Of a stretch of DNA of 64,000 nt, positions 10,326 to 21,821 are shown piece by piece. The stretch's first letter is position 1. Every line of letters starts with the position of its first letter. The stretch is from positions 26,001 to 90,000 of the forward strand of contig JAQGEQ010000133.1 of the NCBI GenBank assembly GCA_034620365.1. The letters run 5' to 3'. The notes below the pieces were generated by a model. The model was not told where the DNA came from, made no database searches, and saw nothing but the letters and a program-made list of their open reading frames with translations. The stretch is from Pegea sp. RAD2-039. Taxonomy: Eukaryota; Chordata; Thaliacea; Salpida; Salpidae. A program made the position numbers and the translations under genes.

Positions 10326-10599
10326 CAATGTAATTAGTTCATAAGAAAATTTCTTACGGAGTTTTGTTTATGTCAGTTTTACATCTATTTTTACTTTGAT
10401 AATTAAATTGGAAATTGATTAGTAGTTTAATAAAACTATAGTCGACATAACTTTAAAATTAAATATTTAAACTAAATAAACTAATAGATAATACAATATA
10501 ATAAATATTATCTTTCACTTATTATTTTTCTCTACGTAAAGTTTAACATATACAATTACGAAAATTTATTGGTTTAAACTTGTTCCCACAAACTCTAGA

Positions 10600-11040
10600 T
10601 TGCAACAACGTAATAATAAATTAAACATTTTTTAAATTATACATATTTTAATAAATAAACAAATATTTGATATACATAGTTTTATTTTAAACTTGACAAA
10701 GAGAGCATTATTTATAAACAAAAATTACCATTAAAATTTTAATTTGATCCCACAAACTCTAGATTACCACAACGTTATATATAGTCAAAAGTAAATTAAT
10801 AATTTTGATTACTACTTACAGCTAAATAGACAGTTAATGTTGGAATTTTGGAGTTGAAATAGTTTTTCAACGAATCTGTTATTTAACAAAAAGTTGAGTA
10901 ACTGAGTTAAGTCACTTGAGTTACCTTTTATACAGAAAATGAAGTAAAACTAATTTAGGTAAAAAGTTTTTTTTCATTTTTTTAAAACCTTACTGATAAA
11001 TGACATATTATTTGAAAAAGTGTCTAACTTTCAAATAATT
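10600..11040 (+). repeat. Direct copy of about 27.09-27.56 kb
   Basis: Shared order: TTGATATACATA, AGTTTTATTT, AGAGCATTATTT, ACAAAAATTACCATT, the GATCCCACAAACTCTAGATT box followed by ACCACAA, the GGAGTTGAAATA hairpin and GAGTTAAGTCACTTGAGTTAC. The two copies differ by scattered substitutions and small indels. Confidence 0.65.
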
Positions 11041-11260
11041 AAGTAAAATTATTTACAGAATCACTAAAAACAAAGTTTCTTAATATAAGATTTACATTTC
11101 GATAATTTTATAACAATTATTTCTTGGGGTAAACTTTAAAAAATCTTTGTTGAAATGTTCCACTTGAGTGCACAGCAAATTTGACTTTATCGAAAGTTGT
11201 TTCATTTTATTATTTTCTATCTTAATATATTTTTTATTTTATCTAAATGACATTTTTTTC
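11040..11260 (+). repeat. Direct copy of 26.69-26.89 kb, out of order with its neighbour
   Basis: Both copies share AACAAAGTTTCTTAA, ATTTACATTTCGATAATTTT, GTTCCACTTGAGTGCACA and CAAATTTGACTT. At 11 kb this module follows the 10.60-11.04 kb module, while at 26.7 kb it precedes that module's partner. Modules have therefore been shuffled, not simply duplicated. Confidence 0.6.
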
Positions 11261-11379
11261 TCCATTTGTTTTGACTATGGAGTTATCATGAAGATTCAAT
11301 TTTAATCAAAATTAGTGAAACGCTTTTGGAGTTCTAACAGCAGTTTTTCGCTATTTAATAGAGATATGCAAGCATCTTA

Positions 11380-11600
11380 AAAATTATTTTTCACATTTAA
11401 TTCAAATTTTCTGTATTATTTGAAGTAGTATTTGTCAACAAATAGTTTATTATTAAAATTAGAAAAAATATCGTATTTTAGATCCCACAAACTCTAGATG
11501 GCAACAACGTTTTTAATTAATGAAAAGTAAATCTTTCAATCATTTCTTCATGACAACAAATCGTTTACATAGTTTTGAGTTGAAATACTTTTCAACGAAA
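11380..11600 (+). repeat. Copy of the foldback arm with GATCCCAC box and GTTGAAA hairpin
   Basis: The order is the TTTTTCACxTTTAAxTxAAATT tract, a TTGTCAACAAATAG box, TTAGAAAAAATATCGTATTTTA, the GATCCCACAAACTCTAGATG box (11481), AATGAAAAGTAAATCTTTCAAT and the perfect hairpin GTTGAAATACTTTTCAAC (11579-11596). It is a clear example of the most frequent module. Confidence 0.65.
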
Positions 11601-12901
11601 CTTCATTCAGTGAATCAGTAGAAAATTTTAAGTTCCTATTTTCTAAAAAAAATTGACAAAAAACTTGATTAGTTTAAAGTTATTTCTTTTTCATATCGTT
11701 TAATCAAAATAATTATATTTCTTCGACAAGCTTCATTTATCAAAGAGTTTAATATCTTCAGTATTCATTCCTTACAATAAGATTTGACTTATAAGATGGT
11801 ATCGTGAGATAACACATATATTGATATAAAAACATCTTCTGATCAAAAGATTAAGGCAATTATAAGTCATTAAGGAACTAATTTTATATTTTTGAATTAA
11901 TTGGAAGAACATTTTAATTATTTTTGACCGACACGCAGTAGTTTTAATGCAGTTCACAGATTTTAGATCTATTTATTATTATAGAGAGATTTAAGAGTTG
12001 TTGAAATTATAACTCGCATTTTCAATTATTCATTTTTGATTCAAAGAAACGATTTATGATAAAACAGTCTTTAAAAACGTTTAATTAAAGTTTTAGATGT
12101 TTCTTAATGATCATGAAGAATTTAAACAATTTTATTTTTATAAAAATTGTTTAGATAGCATAAAATACCCAAAGAAGAAAGTAAGGAATTTAATAAATGA
12201 TGAATCCTAAAATATTTAAAAGAAATTAAAAAGAAAATTACTAACAGCAAACAGAATTTAAAAACCTTCGAGCAAATTAGAGAAACGCTCAATCCTGATG
12301 TTCTTATGAAAAACAATATTAGTTTGTGGCATCGATAGATTTTGGGCATAAAAAACGCTTGTTTGTTAAAAAATGTTGATTTAAATGCATAAAAAAAATT
12401 AAAAGAAAATTAACTTAGACTTGTTTAGAAAAAATATGTAGACATCAAGCAATCTCAAGATCTTATTTTTACCTTGGAAAAAACTTTCTTGATAATCAAA
12501 TGCAAAAGTGCATCTTCCAAATTAATATTGTTATCCAGACAAGTAATAAAATGATACAACTTCTTCGTAAGCCTTACGATTATATAATATCTTCATTCAT
12601 TCTTATGTTTGTGGTATCGGTAAATTTTTCGATGGCTTTATTCAATCGATAAAGTTATTGTTGATATTATTTTTATAATGATACATTAGTTCAAATTAAT
12701 TTCAAGTATCATTAAACAGAGCTTCTATCAAAAACAGTTATTTTATTTCTAGGTTTAACTCAATAATTAAGTATTTTATAAATTAAAAATTAATAGTACA
12801 TTGGTTAATAGGACTATTTAAAATCTTTATTGTTTTAAATAATATAAACAAATCAGGACTAAAAGATTAACCTACAAAAAACAAGTCGACTGTTTCCTTT
12901 T

Positions 12902-12922
12902 CCGCTATTTGCCGCTAGACGG
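12902..12922 (+). promoter_or_regulatory. CTCF-like site (type 2, variant)
   Basis: Reads CCGCTATTTGCCGCTAGACG, followed by GTTT. It matches the 21801 site except for ACTTGG changed to ATTTGC. It lies about 400 bp after an H1 hairpin, as in the other A copies. Confidence 0.45.
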
Positions 12923-13617
12923 TTTGTTATCAAAAAACACTTTAAAAAATACATCATTTATTATAATTATAATATTTTTTAGTATTACTTTAAGTTTAAA
13001 GAAAATATTATATAACATATTCAACCATTTTTATTGTCTTGGGAATCTGGAAAAGGTTAGTAAGTCATATAGTTCCAATTCTTAAAAATTAATTTTAAGT
13101 TTTGTAAATTGATATATCAACGGCAAAAAATTACAATTTTTAAAACTTAAGAAACAAAATAATATTATTTGATATTTCATCTCATGATAGATAAAAAACA
13201 GAATTGCCGAGCTGATATTTAATGAATTCAATTAAATAATAAACGTCTTTTTAACTAATATTAACTATAATTAACTTGTTTATTATTTAAAGTTTCGTTG
13301 TAAAGTACTTTAGCTCCAAATTAAAAAACTTTACAATCCTTTACTAAAGATTGAGTTTTATTTTACTTTTCATTTCTTATAAACGTTGTTTCAATCTGAA
13401 GTGTATGGGATCAAGCTCAAATGAAATTAATTTTATAATTTTATTGATAAGCATTTTGTTGACAAAAATGTTATAACAGAAAATTTGATTTAAAGTCGAT
13501 AAGAAAATTTATTATAAGTTTACTATTATACAAACCAAATTAGTTTAATTTTTCTTATCTAGTTGTATTTAATTAAGATTTAAAGTCATTCCTACTTGGA
13601 TGATTAAAATTAAAAAC

Positions 13618-13667
13618 CATCAGTCGTGCTGATGATGAAAAATAAAATCAAAAGTCATGTGACTTTT
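13618..13667 (+). promoter_or_regulatory. Two adjacent palindromes, one with an E-box
   Basis: CATCAG-TCGTG-CTGATG (13618-13634) is a 6-bp stem. AAAAGTCA-TG-TGACTTTT (13650-13667) has a perfect 8-bp stem around CATGTG. Counterparts are at 22610/22642, 24492 (AAAGGCCACGTGACTTTC, a CACGTG E-box), 50176-50220, and inverted at about 28250-28290. GTCAYGTGAC is the type of site bound by bHLH-Zip dimers such as the MITF/TFE and USF families; binding here is inference. Confidence 0.5.
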
Positions 13668-14623
13668 TTTTTAATTGAGAGTACTATAAGACTCAGAGAT
13701 TATATTCGTTTGATCTTCAAAATGAATTACAAATTTAGAAATCATACAAATCATTAAAGTAATTTTTACAGAGAAAATCAAATTATTAGATATTTATTAA
13801 TAGCTAAAATATTATATTTTCTAGAGAACGCAAACGTTCGAAGCAAAAAGTTAAAATTAATGGGTTTTTAACTATTTTGAAAGAATTAATTTAACCTGCG
13901 TACACTATTCTTATTATCAAAATTACATTTGGTTTTAACTATTGAAAAATATATTCTTTAACTGTTAAAATTGATCTTAGTAATTATTAGCTTGAATTTT
14001 ATATATACAATTTATATTTGTTAAATTTGTGTTTATAGTTGCTGTATTACGATTTATTTAATTACGATTAACTGTTTACACTTAACTAAGAACTATTGTA
14101 TTACTCACAATTAATTTACAACTTTAACAAACTTCATGATATTTAATGGTGAAATTAAATGTAGATTATTTGCTGATGAGACTTAACTAAATTTTATTTT
14201 GTAGGAAATACAATCTCTGTATTTCTTACTTATGAAAAATATTTAGTTGATAAAAAGAGGCAAAAGTGCACCTTCCAAATATTGCACTTTTAAATGAATT
14301 TGGTATTTCAGTGAAAAAGGATTTTACTAAAAATTAAATATAAGCTGTATAACCTTATGTCTGTGGCTTCAGCGAAAATTAAGTATACTTTATTCTTTTA
14401 AAATGAAATTCAACAAAATAGTTAGAAAAATTCTTTTTAAATGTAGAAAAATTACAAAAAAAAGTTTATTCAAATCTTTTTTAACAATCAAGAATGAAAA
14501 AATATTAATTTGCTTCGTTGCAAAAACATGAACCAACCTACAAATTGTAAAATACATTAAAGTGGTTCGATAAAATACTAATTAAGTTTCATAATATTTG
14601 TTGTTGTAACCAAAATACGATAA

Positions 14624-14637
14624 CCGCTAGGTGGCGC
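14624..14637 (+). promoter_or_regulatory. CTCF-like site (type 1, best match)
   Basis: CCGCTAGGTGGCGC, preceded by AAAATACGATAA and followed by AAGGAGTAA. The 14-mer fits the published CTCF core CCxCxAGGxGGCxC at all fixed positions that I know. The same 14-mer is at 19369, with one-base variants at 19858 and 55248. Confidence 0.55.
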
Positions 14638-15168
14638 AAGGAGTAAGAAGAACAAAATTTAATTTTTTAATTAGGAAATAGATGATAAGAATTTTTTGGT
14701 AATTATCTAAGCTTATTTATTTTGAAGCAATTTTAATTTTGTTGATATGAATTCAAAAATGTCACTAAAAACTGAAAACAGTTTTGTACATGCAACAAAA
14801 TAAATAATTATATTAAATAACATACCATATCAAATTAAGAAACAAATTATTCATTTCAGAAAATATATCAAAGTTGTTGTCTAGGAGATGTGAAATGCAT
14901 TAATATTTAGATATTTAAAAAATTGTAAAAGGTGTCATCGACATTCAGTCGATTCGAAATTACCTTCTTTCAAAAGTTGAAATTTTATTTTATTACTTTG
15001 TAAAAATTTGTTTAATAAAATATATTTTAAAACAATTTATTTTTTAAAATACTATAAATTTGAAATCTTAAAAAGTACGAACATAACAGTTATAGCAACA
15101 TTCTTTTTTAAAGTATTACCAAACTTTCCTTTAAAATATTTGATGTTATAAATCTCTACAAACAATTA

Positions 15169-15176
15169 TGACGTCA
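15169..15176. promoter_or_regulatory. CRE octamer within copy A1
   Basis: TGACGTCA, conserved at the equivalent place in copy A2 (24266-24273) within AATTATGACGTCAG. Another octamer is at 44531-44538, upstream of a related segment. Confidence 0.45.
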
Positions 15177-15249
15177 GTTATGAAGTTTTTTTTTTAATTA
15201 AATTGGTTAAATGCAAAAAGATTGAGAATCTTAAAATCAAATTTTCAAT

Positions 15250-16400
15250 TTGAACAATATTGGTCAGGAAAGAGCTTATCAAGAAAATTATAAAATTAAT
15301 TTCATTTGAACTTGATCCCATAAACTTCAGATTGCAACAACGTTTATAAGAAATGAAAAGTAAAATAAAACTCAATCTTTCGTACAGGTTTGCAAAGTTT
15401 TTAAATTTGTAGTTAAAGTACATTACAACGAAACTTTAAATAATAAATAAGTTTAATAACTTTTATTTTTATTTGATACAAAATATGTCTGTAAACATGT
15501 TGTTGGTATTATGACAGATGTTTTATTATTTGAAAACTTTTTATTCAACAAAGCTAGTATTTTGCTTTTTCTTATCATTTAATCGAAATCATTAAATATC
15601 AGTTCGGCAATTCTTTTTTTTTCTATCTTGAGATGAAATATCAAACAATATTATTTTGTTTCTTAAGTTTTAAAAGTTGTAATTTTTTGCTCTTGATATA
15701 TCAATTTACAAAAAGTAAAATTAATTTTTATGAATGGAAACTACCAATTACCAACCTTTTCTTGATTCTTAAAAAAACGTAAATATTTAAAATTGTCAGA
15801 ATATATTTTCTTTAAACTGAAAGTAATACCACAAAAATTTTAAAATTATAAAAAAATGATTAAAAAAATTTTTTAAAGTGTTTTTTGACAAAAAAAAACC
15901 GTCTAGCGCCAAGTAGCGGAAAAAGAAACAGTTGATTTGTTTTTTGTAGATTTATCTCGTAGTTCTTACTTGTTTACATTTTCTAAAACAATACAGTTTT
16001 TAAATAACCACACTGACCAATGTACTATTTATTTTAAATTTTTAAAATACTATTTACACCATAACACATTCAGTTTAAATTAAAATTTAATATTATGTAA
16101 CATTATAATTACAACTAACAATATTATTCATTGAGAAGAATAAAGAAATAAAAAAAACCGTTTAGATAGAAGTTCAGCTAAAAATGATATTATCAATAAC
16201 ATAATCGACTGAATAAAGCAATCAAAAAATTTACTGATACCACAAACATAAGATTGAATGAAGATAATATGTAACCGTAAAGCTTACGGGGAAGTGGAAA
16301 CGATTAGCCACTGATTCTTCTTCTACCTATTTATTTGAAAGATGCACGCTTGCATCTAATTATCAAATATTGTAATTTTCTTTTAATTAATTTTTTTTAT
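15250..16400 (-). repeat. Inverted partial copy of the A unit
   Basis: Read on the minus strand it repeats 12.49-13.45 kb: H1 (16341-16356), the TTTGTGGTATCAG box (about 16240), a type 2 CTCF-like site (15901), the ATATCAAG tract and the GATCCCATAAACTTCAG box (15309). With copy A1 it forms an inverted pair flanking a spacer of about 1.8 kb. Confidence 0.7.
15901..15919 (-). promoter_or_regulatory. CTCF-like site (type 2)
   Basis: GTCTAGCGCCAAGTAGCGG, identical over this length to the site at 6484 and the reverse complement of the site at 21801. It faces the + sites at 12902 and 14624 (convergent arrangement). Confidence 0.5.
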
Positions 16401-17059
16401 TGCTTGATGTTTACATCTTCCTTGTAGAAGTGTAATTTAAATTTTTTAATATTTTTAGTTTTTTAGATCTGAAATAAAAATGGTTCATAACTTTTTTGTA
16501 AGATGCGCACAACAACAAATATTTAAACCTTCAATAGTCTTCTGTTAAATTATTTTACAGATTTGTTTAATTTGTAGATTGGTTTATGTTTACGTTTTCA
16601 GGTTACATTTTACCAAAAACTTTAAATACTTTTATCTGAAATCTTCAAAGCATTAGAATAAAGGCAATAGAACGCTAAATGGCTCCTTGTAAGATCAGCA
16701 ATTGAAAATGATAATCTAAATTTTTAGTTTTTCCTCAAATTTCTTCTTACAAAGTAAAAATATTTTTCATTAAATTACTAACTATAAGATAACTGTCAAT
16801 ATTTATAATTTAAAATAAATTGATAGTTGATATTAGTATAAAATTTATTATTTTTAAATTAGATTGTTAACCTTTAAAAATTAAAACGTTTACAATTCTG
16901 TAAACAAAAAAATAATATATGATATTTCATCTTACAAACAAGAATGTTCAAATTTCTTGATATTTGTCGATTGATTTGAACTTTTATGATTATTAAAAAG
17001 AGATTTGTCAAACTGATACTGATTGATTTCCGTTAAATGATATAAAACAAAAAAATATA

Positions 17060-19440
17060 TTGTGCTGATTTATTTTATTTTTTAATCTAAAGTATAAGTA
17101 GAAATACTAATTTTGTTGAAATAAAAGTTTTGTATTTCTAAACATTCTATCACGTTGTCAGTATCGATGTTTACAAGAGCTTTGAACTAAATTATTTTGT
17201 TGTTGTTTGTTGTAGAGAATAGAATCTCAACTTATTCTATTTACTTAAAATTTCGTTGAAAAGTAATTCAACTCCAAATACCAAAATTTTATAAACACGT
17301 TTATAGCGTCCAGTTTCAGTGTACTTTTTATTATTTATAAACTTTTCTGAAATCTAGTGTTTGTGGGATCAAGTTCAAACGATTAAAATTTTCTAGTTTC
17401 AATAATAAACTTCTTGTTGACAGATAATGCTGAAATATAAAGATCGATTTTAAGTTGATAAGAAAACTTGACTATAAATCTATTTTTGTAGTAAACAAAA
17501 GTAGGTTAAGATTAAAAATAGATTAAAAGTAAGTTTGTTACGAAGTTTTATTTAATTTAAAGTTACTTTGATGTTTCAACCGAAATTTATTTGCCGCGAT
17601 TGTAACAAGTTGAGGTTTTTAAAAAACTAAGTAAACAGTCATGTGATCTTTTGTTTGTTTTTAAATTGTGAGTATTATAAGTCTTAGAAATTCTGTTGGT
17701 TTAATCTTCAAAATATTTCTGGAAATAGTTTTAGAAAATTTTTTTGAAAAGTAAAAATGAAAACTAATCATTACAAGTTGTTTGTTCCTTATCATAATTA
17801 ACCGTTTAGCTTTTTAAGCAATTTTTTCCAAACATTAGTCAAAATATTTCGTTTATTTACATAATGTTATAGAATTAGAATAAAATTATGTTATATTTTT
17901 CTATCTTTTGTAGCAACAATTTTTTTAATTAAACTTTTTTTATTTTAGCTTAAAAAAATCTCCATTTACAATCTTAATACAAATAGTTTAGAGTTTAAAT
18001 AATTTTAAATTAGCTTTTATGAGCTAAGAAAAGTAAGATAATTATTTGACTGATATCTGTTTCAAAAGCAAACCTATAATATCCTTATCACAATAATATT
18101 TTAAATAAAATTCAAAATGTATTTATAAAATAAGCAACATTCAACGACACCAAAACATCAGATTTTATGCCGATAATATATAAGTATATAACTGAAGAGT
18201 GAAGCAACAAGCAAATAGGATTCTCATAATTTTTAAAGTTGCATATTTGCGTCTGTTTATTAAACAAGTTTTATTCATCGGAAGAATTGACACGATTTTC
18301 ATCTTTCTTCAGATTACTCGATATTTTACAATTCCGTTTGCTAGGAGAAATTCTCTGTTAAACTTTATTCAAGTTTCTATTTTCGGCAATTCAATACAAT
18401 TTGTTATACAAATAAAAATTAAGTTAAATTATTTCTACAAATAACAAAAGTTTGTATTTCAATTACTCAATCAAATTAATGATTTAATTAGCTTTAGTTG
18501 TTGTTTCATTCATTCATCAAAATTCTAACAATTCTATTGAAACTGAAAATTTTATGCATAATTACAGATACTACGCGAAGGGAAAATATTCAACAAAAAA
18601 CTCAATAAAATCATCTTAATTATCTGTTGGCTTGCCACATAAGCAAAATGTAAAAAATTGTTCAATCAGTATTTTAGGTTTTAGCTGCTTAAAAATTTAG
18701 AGTTAAACTACTTTTCAACAAAACTTCATTTATTAAGTAAGTTGAATATCTTGAGTTTTTATTCTGTACAAAAGTTGACATACAACAAATTTATACTTAG
18801 AGGTTTATTTCATTGATGTACACCTTTTAATATAATTGTATTTAATAATTATGAATAAAAACTTTTTTTTTGAGCAAACTCGGTATTTCTACTGAGAATT
18901 CTAGTTAAAATAGAAAACTAAGCAACAAAATTAATATTTATAATTAATAAATTAATAATTACACGTTTAAAATGCCAGATAAATTGTTTCTGTGATTATT
19001 GATTAGAATAAATTTAAAGCAATCTTGTAATCTATAAATAGAATTATGTTATTTAACCAAATTTTTTTTGCAGCTATCATTAGAAAATTTGTTCACTGTG
19101 GAAACTATTTTTTAAATAAGGTTTTATGTGGCATTTCGAACAATTAATTATTTTAAATTTAATTTTTAACGATTTAACTCTGTATAAAAAATATTTACTA
19201 AAAAAGCCTTATCAATTAATTTTTAACGATAAAAAAACAAAGAAAAATTTATTTTGCTTTGTTGTACAAAACATCCACCAATCTACAAATTATATAATTC
19301 ATTAAAGTGCATCAATAAAATACTAATTAAGTTTCAGAATATTTGTTGTTGTAACCAAAATACTATAACCGCTAGGTGGCGCTAGGAGTAAAAAGAAAAA
19401 ATTATTATTTTCTGATTAAGAATTTAATAATGAAAATTTT
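17060..19440 (+). repeat. Repeat copy B1, paired with 53.8-55.5 kb
   Basis: 17060-17830 and 53780-54560 are highly similar over long stretches, including TTTGTATTTCTAAACATTCT, ATCACGTTGTCAGTATCGAT and TTTACAAGAGCTTTGAACTA. 18870-19440 continues as 54750-55330, with GTTCACTGTGGAAACTATTT and TTTTATGTGGCATTT, ending in the type 1 CTCF-like site. About 0.8-1 kb (17.83-18.87 kb) is present here and absent from the second copy, so it is an insertion here or a deletion there. Confidence 0.75.
19369..19382 (+). promoter_or_regulatory. CTCF-like site (type 1)
   Basis: CCGCTAGGTGGCGC, the same 14-mer as at 14624, in the same TTGTTGTAACCAAAATAC context and followed by TAGGAGTAA. Confidence 0.55.
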
Positions 19441-19857
19441 TTGAAACACTTTTCTACAGAAGTTTAATTAGTAAATAAGTTGATTGAATTTTGTTTTTAT
19501 TTTGTAGAAATAAAGAAATAAAGATTATTTACATTAGAAGTTCATTACATTGTTGTAATCATGCTACCGATAAAATGCCAGAATGTTTACAAATAACATT
19601 CTTATTACAGCAAAATTAGTCAGTTGTTAATAACTAATAATTTGAATAACAAGTTGAAATGATTTATATTCTAAAGAATTTTTGGATTTTTAATTTTAGA
19701 AAAGTTTTGATAAATCGGTAGAATTTTATATGAAAACAATAAACAATTAACCAAAACAATAACACAAACCATTACACAAAGATAAAAATCTTTGAAGTAA
19801 ATTATTAGAAGACTTTTAAAGTTTTAGAATTTTTTTATTGTAAGTAAAATATTATAT

Positions 19858-19871
19858 CCGCTAGGTGGCGT
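19858..19871 (+). promoter_or_regulatory. CTCF-like site (type 1, diverged flank)
   Basis: CCGCTAGGTGGCGT, 476 bp after the previous site in the same orientation. The surrounding sequence is much less similar to other copies than the 14-mer itself, which suggests that the core resists change. Confidence 0.5.
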
Positions 19872-20387
19872 ATAAAAAAACATACAAATATATTTAATTG
19901 GTTTTTGGACTAGTAATAAAAAGCTAATTTATTGTAAACTGTATAAAGTATTCGAATTATCAAAATTAATTTGTGTTTAAATATCAAAAAATGCTTGCTG
20001 TATTATTTAAAGTTTATATTACACCATATAAATATCAGTTCGTATGTTATAGATACATTTAAACTTAAATGTTTGAAAGTTTTATATTTTTGTAGATTAG
20101 CAAATCGCTTTTGATATTTACAACTTAAAATCTAAAGATTGTTTGTTTTATAAATTTCAGCAAAAAGTTCAATTTTGGTTTTGAAGTGAAAAAAATGAAA
20201 ATAGTTATTTTACTGATAAATAGATTTAGAACTGTACTAAGAATAATGTTAAAAACAGCAATATTTTTAATAATTATATCAATCAATTGATGATGTTGCT
20301 AGACTACAGACGTACGTGTTTGTATATTTTATCCATAATAAAAGTTAATTATTGCGTGGTAAAGATATCACTTAATTATCAAAATCT

Positions 20388-20415
20388 CTCTCTCTATATA
20401 TATATTAATATATGT
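20388..20415. repeat. TC/TA dinucleotide microsatellite
   Basis: A CTCTCTCTCT tract followed by ATATATATAT and a short interrupted TA run. Confidence 0.7.
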
Positions 20416-20619
20416 GTTAATACTTTTTCCTATTTTTTTAACATCTAATATTTGGAAAAAAATCTTTAAAAATTGTTAGATTTTACTAAATTTTACTAAT
20501 TTACTTTACACCATACTTGATTTTTTAAAAGAAAACGAAAAGAATTTATTATTGTATAAAAAATAATTCAGCTATTAAAAACTGAATTTTAATTAATTCA
20601 GAATTAAAATTAATAAGTA

Positions 20620-21010
20620 CATTAAAGCACAGATAGTTAAATCGTCAAAAATAAAATTTCAAATTAACAAATTTTTTTAAATAACATTGAAGTTTAAATA
20701 AAGTATAATTTTCATAATGAACTGAATTTTTAATGTTATCTGCAAATTTTATGTATTTAATTAACATGTATATCATTGTAACACTTCCTCAATTGGCATT
20801 GTCTGAGATTTCAAATGAACTTAAACAATTTGCTTCATTAAAAGTAAAAGAAGTTAACATGTTTTGATATTACATGCAGTAATTTTGTACACCGATTACT
20901 TTGTACTTTCTTAAAAAATGTTAAACTTTTCTAGCACCAAAAACAACAGACTTTAAACATTTTTAAATATTCCGATTTTAATCTATTAGTAATATCCTGC
21001 TAACAAGTAC
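20620..21010 (+). repeat. Direct copy of 32.64-32.99 kb
   Basis: Shared stretches include TAAATCGT, AATTTCAAATTAAC, TTGTAACACTT against AGTAACACTT, CAATTxGCATTGTCTGA, TTACATGCAGTAATTTTGTA and a TTTCTAGCACCA tract. It joins directly to the segment shared with 8.05 kb. Confidence 0.55.
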
Positions 21011-21800
21011 CTTCACAATTTATCTAATTTAAAAACGATTGACCAATTTCAAAACAAATATAATTGTTTAACAAAAATACTCATTACAAATGCGAAAACG
21101 TATTTTTAGTTTTTAAACAGCCAAAAATACTCAGTTAAGAAAATATGGATTAATGAACTCAAAAATATTTAAAAGAAATTACAAAGAAAACTGCTAATAG
21201 AAAACAGATTTTAACGATTTTAAGCAATTTATAGAAAACGTTCAATCTTGATATTCTTATGAGAAATAATCTTCGTTTGTGGTATCGTTAGAATTTATGC
21301 AGAAAAACTATTGTTCTTAAAAAATGTTGACTTAAATGAATAAATCAATGATTAAAAAGTAAAAGAAAACTGTAACTAAAAAATTTTGATAATCAGATAC
21401 AAAAGTGCTTCTTCCAAAATAAATCAATAAAAAGACTCTTATTTCATCACTTAAACCGGCTTTCCCCGCAACCTTTACGGTTATATATTATCTTCATTCA
21501 ATCTTATGTTTGTGATATCGGTAAATTTTTCGATTGCTTTAATCAATCAATAATGTTTTTGTTGATATTATTGTTATAAAGATACTATTAGTTCAAATTA
21601 AATTTTAGTATCATTAAACTTAGCTTCTATCAAAAACAGTTATTTTATTTCTTGGTTTAACTCCATTATTAAGTACTTTATAAATTAAAAATTATTAGTA
21701 CATTGGTTACTTGACTATTTAAATCTTTATTGTTTTAAATAATGTAAACAAATCAGGAAAAAAGATAAACCTACAAAAAACAAATCAACTGTTTACTTTT

Positions 21801-21821
21801 CCGCTACTTGGCGCTAGACGG
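21801..21821 (+). promoter_or_regulatory. CTCF-like site (type 2, best match)
   Basis: CCGCTACTTGGCGCTAGACG followed by GTTT. The first 14 bases match the type 1 core at 12 of 14 positions. Reverse-complement copies with the same core are at 6484 and 15901, and degraded ones at 12902, 29117(-) and 49329. Confidence 0.5.

Larger units (their letters stand above)
12100..15200 (+). repeat. Compound repeat unit, copy A1 (about 3 kb)
   Basis: This is a direct duplicate of 21.1-24.3 kb, offset by about 8.9 kb (CTCF-like sites at 12902/21801 and 14624/23622, CRE at 15169/24266). It contains, in order, H1 (12499), the TTTGTGGTATCGG box, a type 2 CTCF-like site, the GTATGGGATCAAG box, the CATCAG-TCGTG-CTGATG hairpin (13618), an E-box palindrome (13650), a second H1 (14257), a type 1 CTCF-like site (14624), an ATCGAC...GTCGAT hairpin (14937) and the CRE. 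No coding frame is recognisable. Confidence 0.75.

Noticed and set aside
12122-12349. 75-codon minus-strand frame
   Set aside because: It lies in repeat copy A1; the equivalent places at 8.29-8.48 and 21.11-21.30 kb do not keep the frame.
20388-20415. Telomere-like or centromere satellite
   Set aside because: Only a short TC/TA microsatellite; no telomeric hexamers and no regular tandem satellite monomer in the window.
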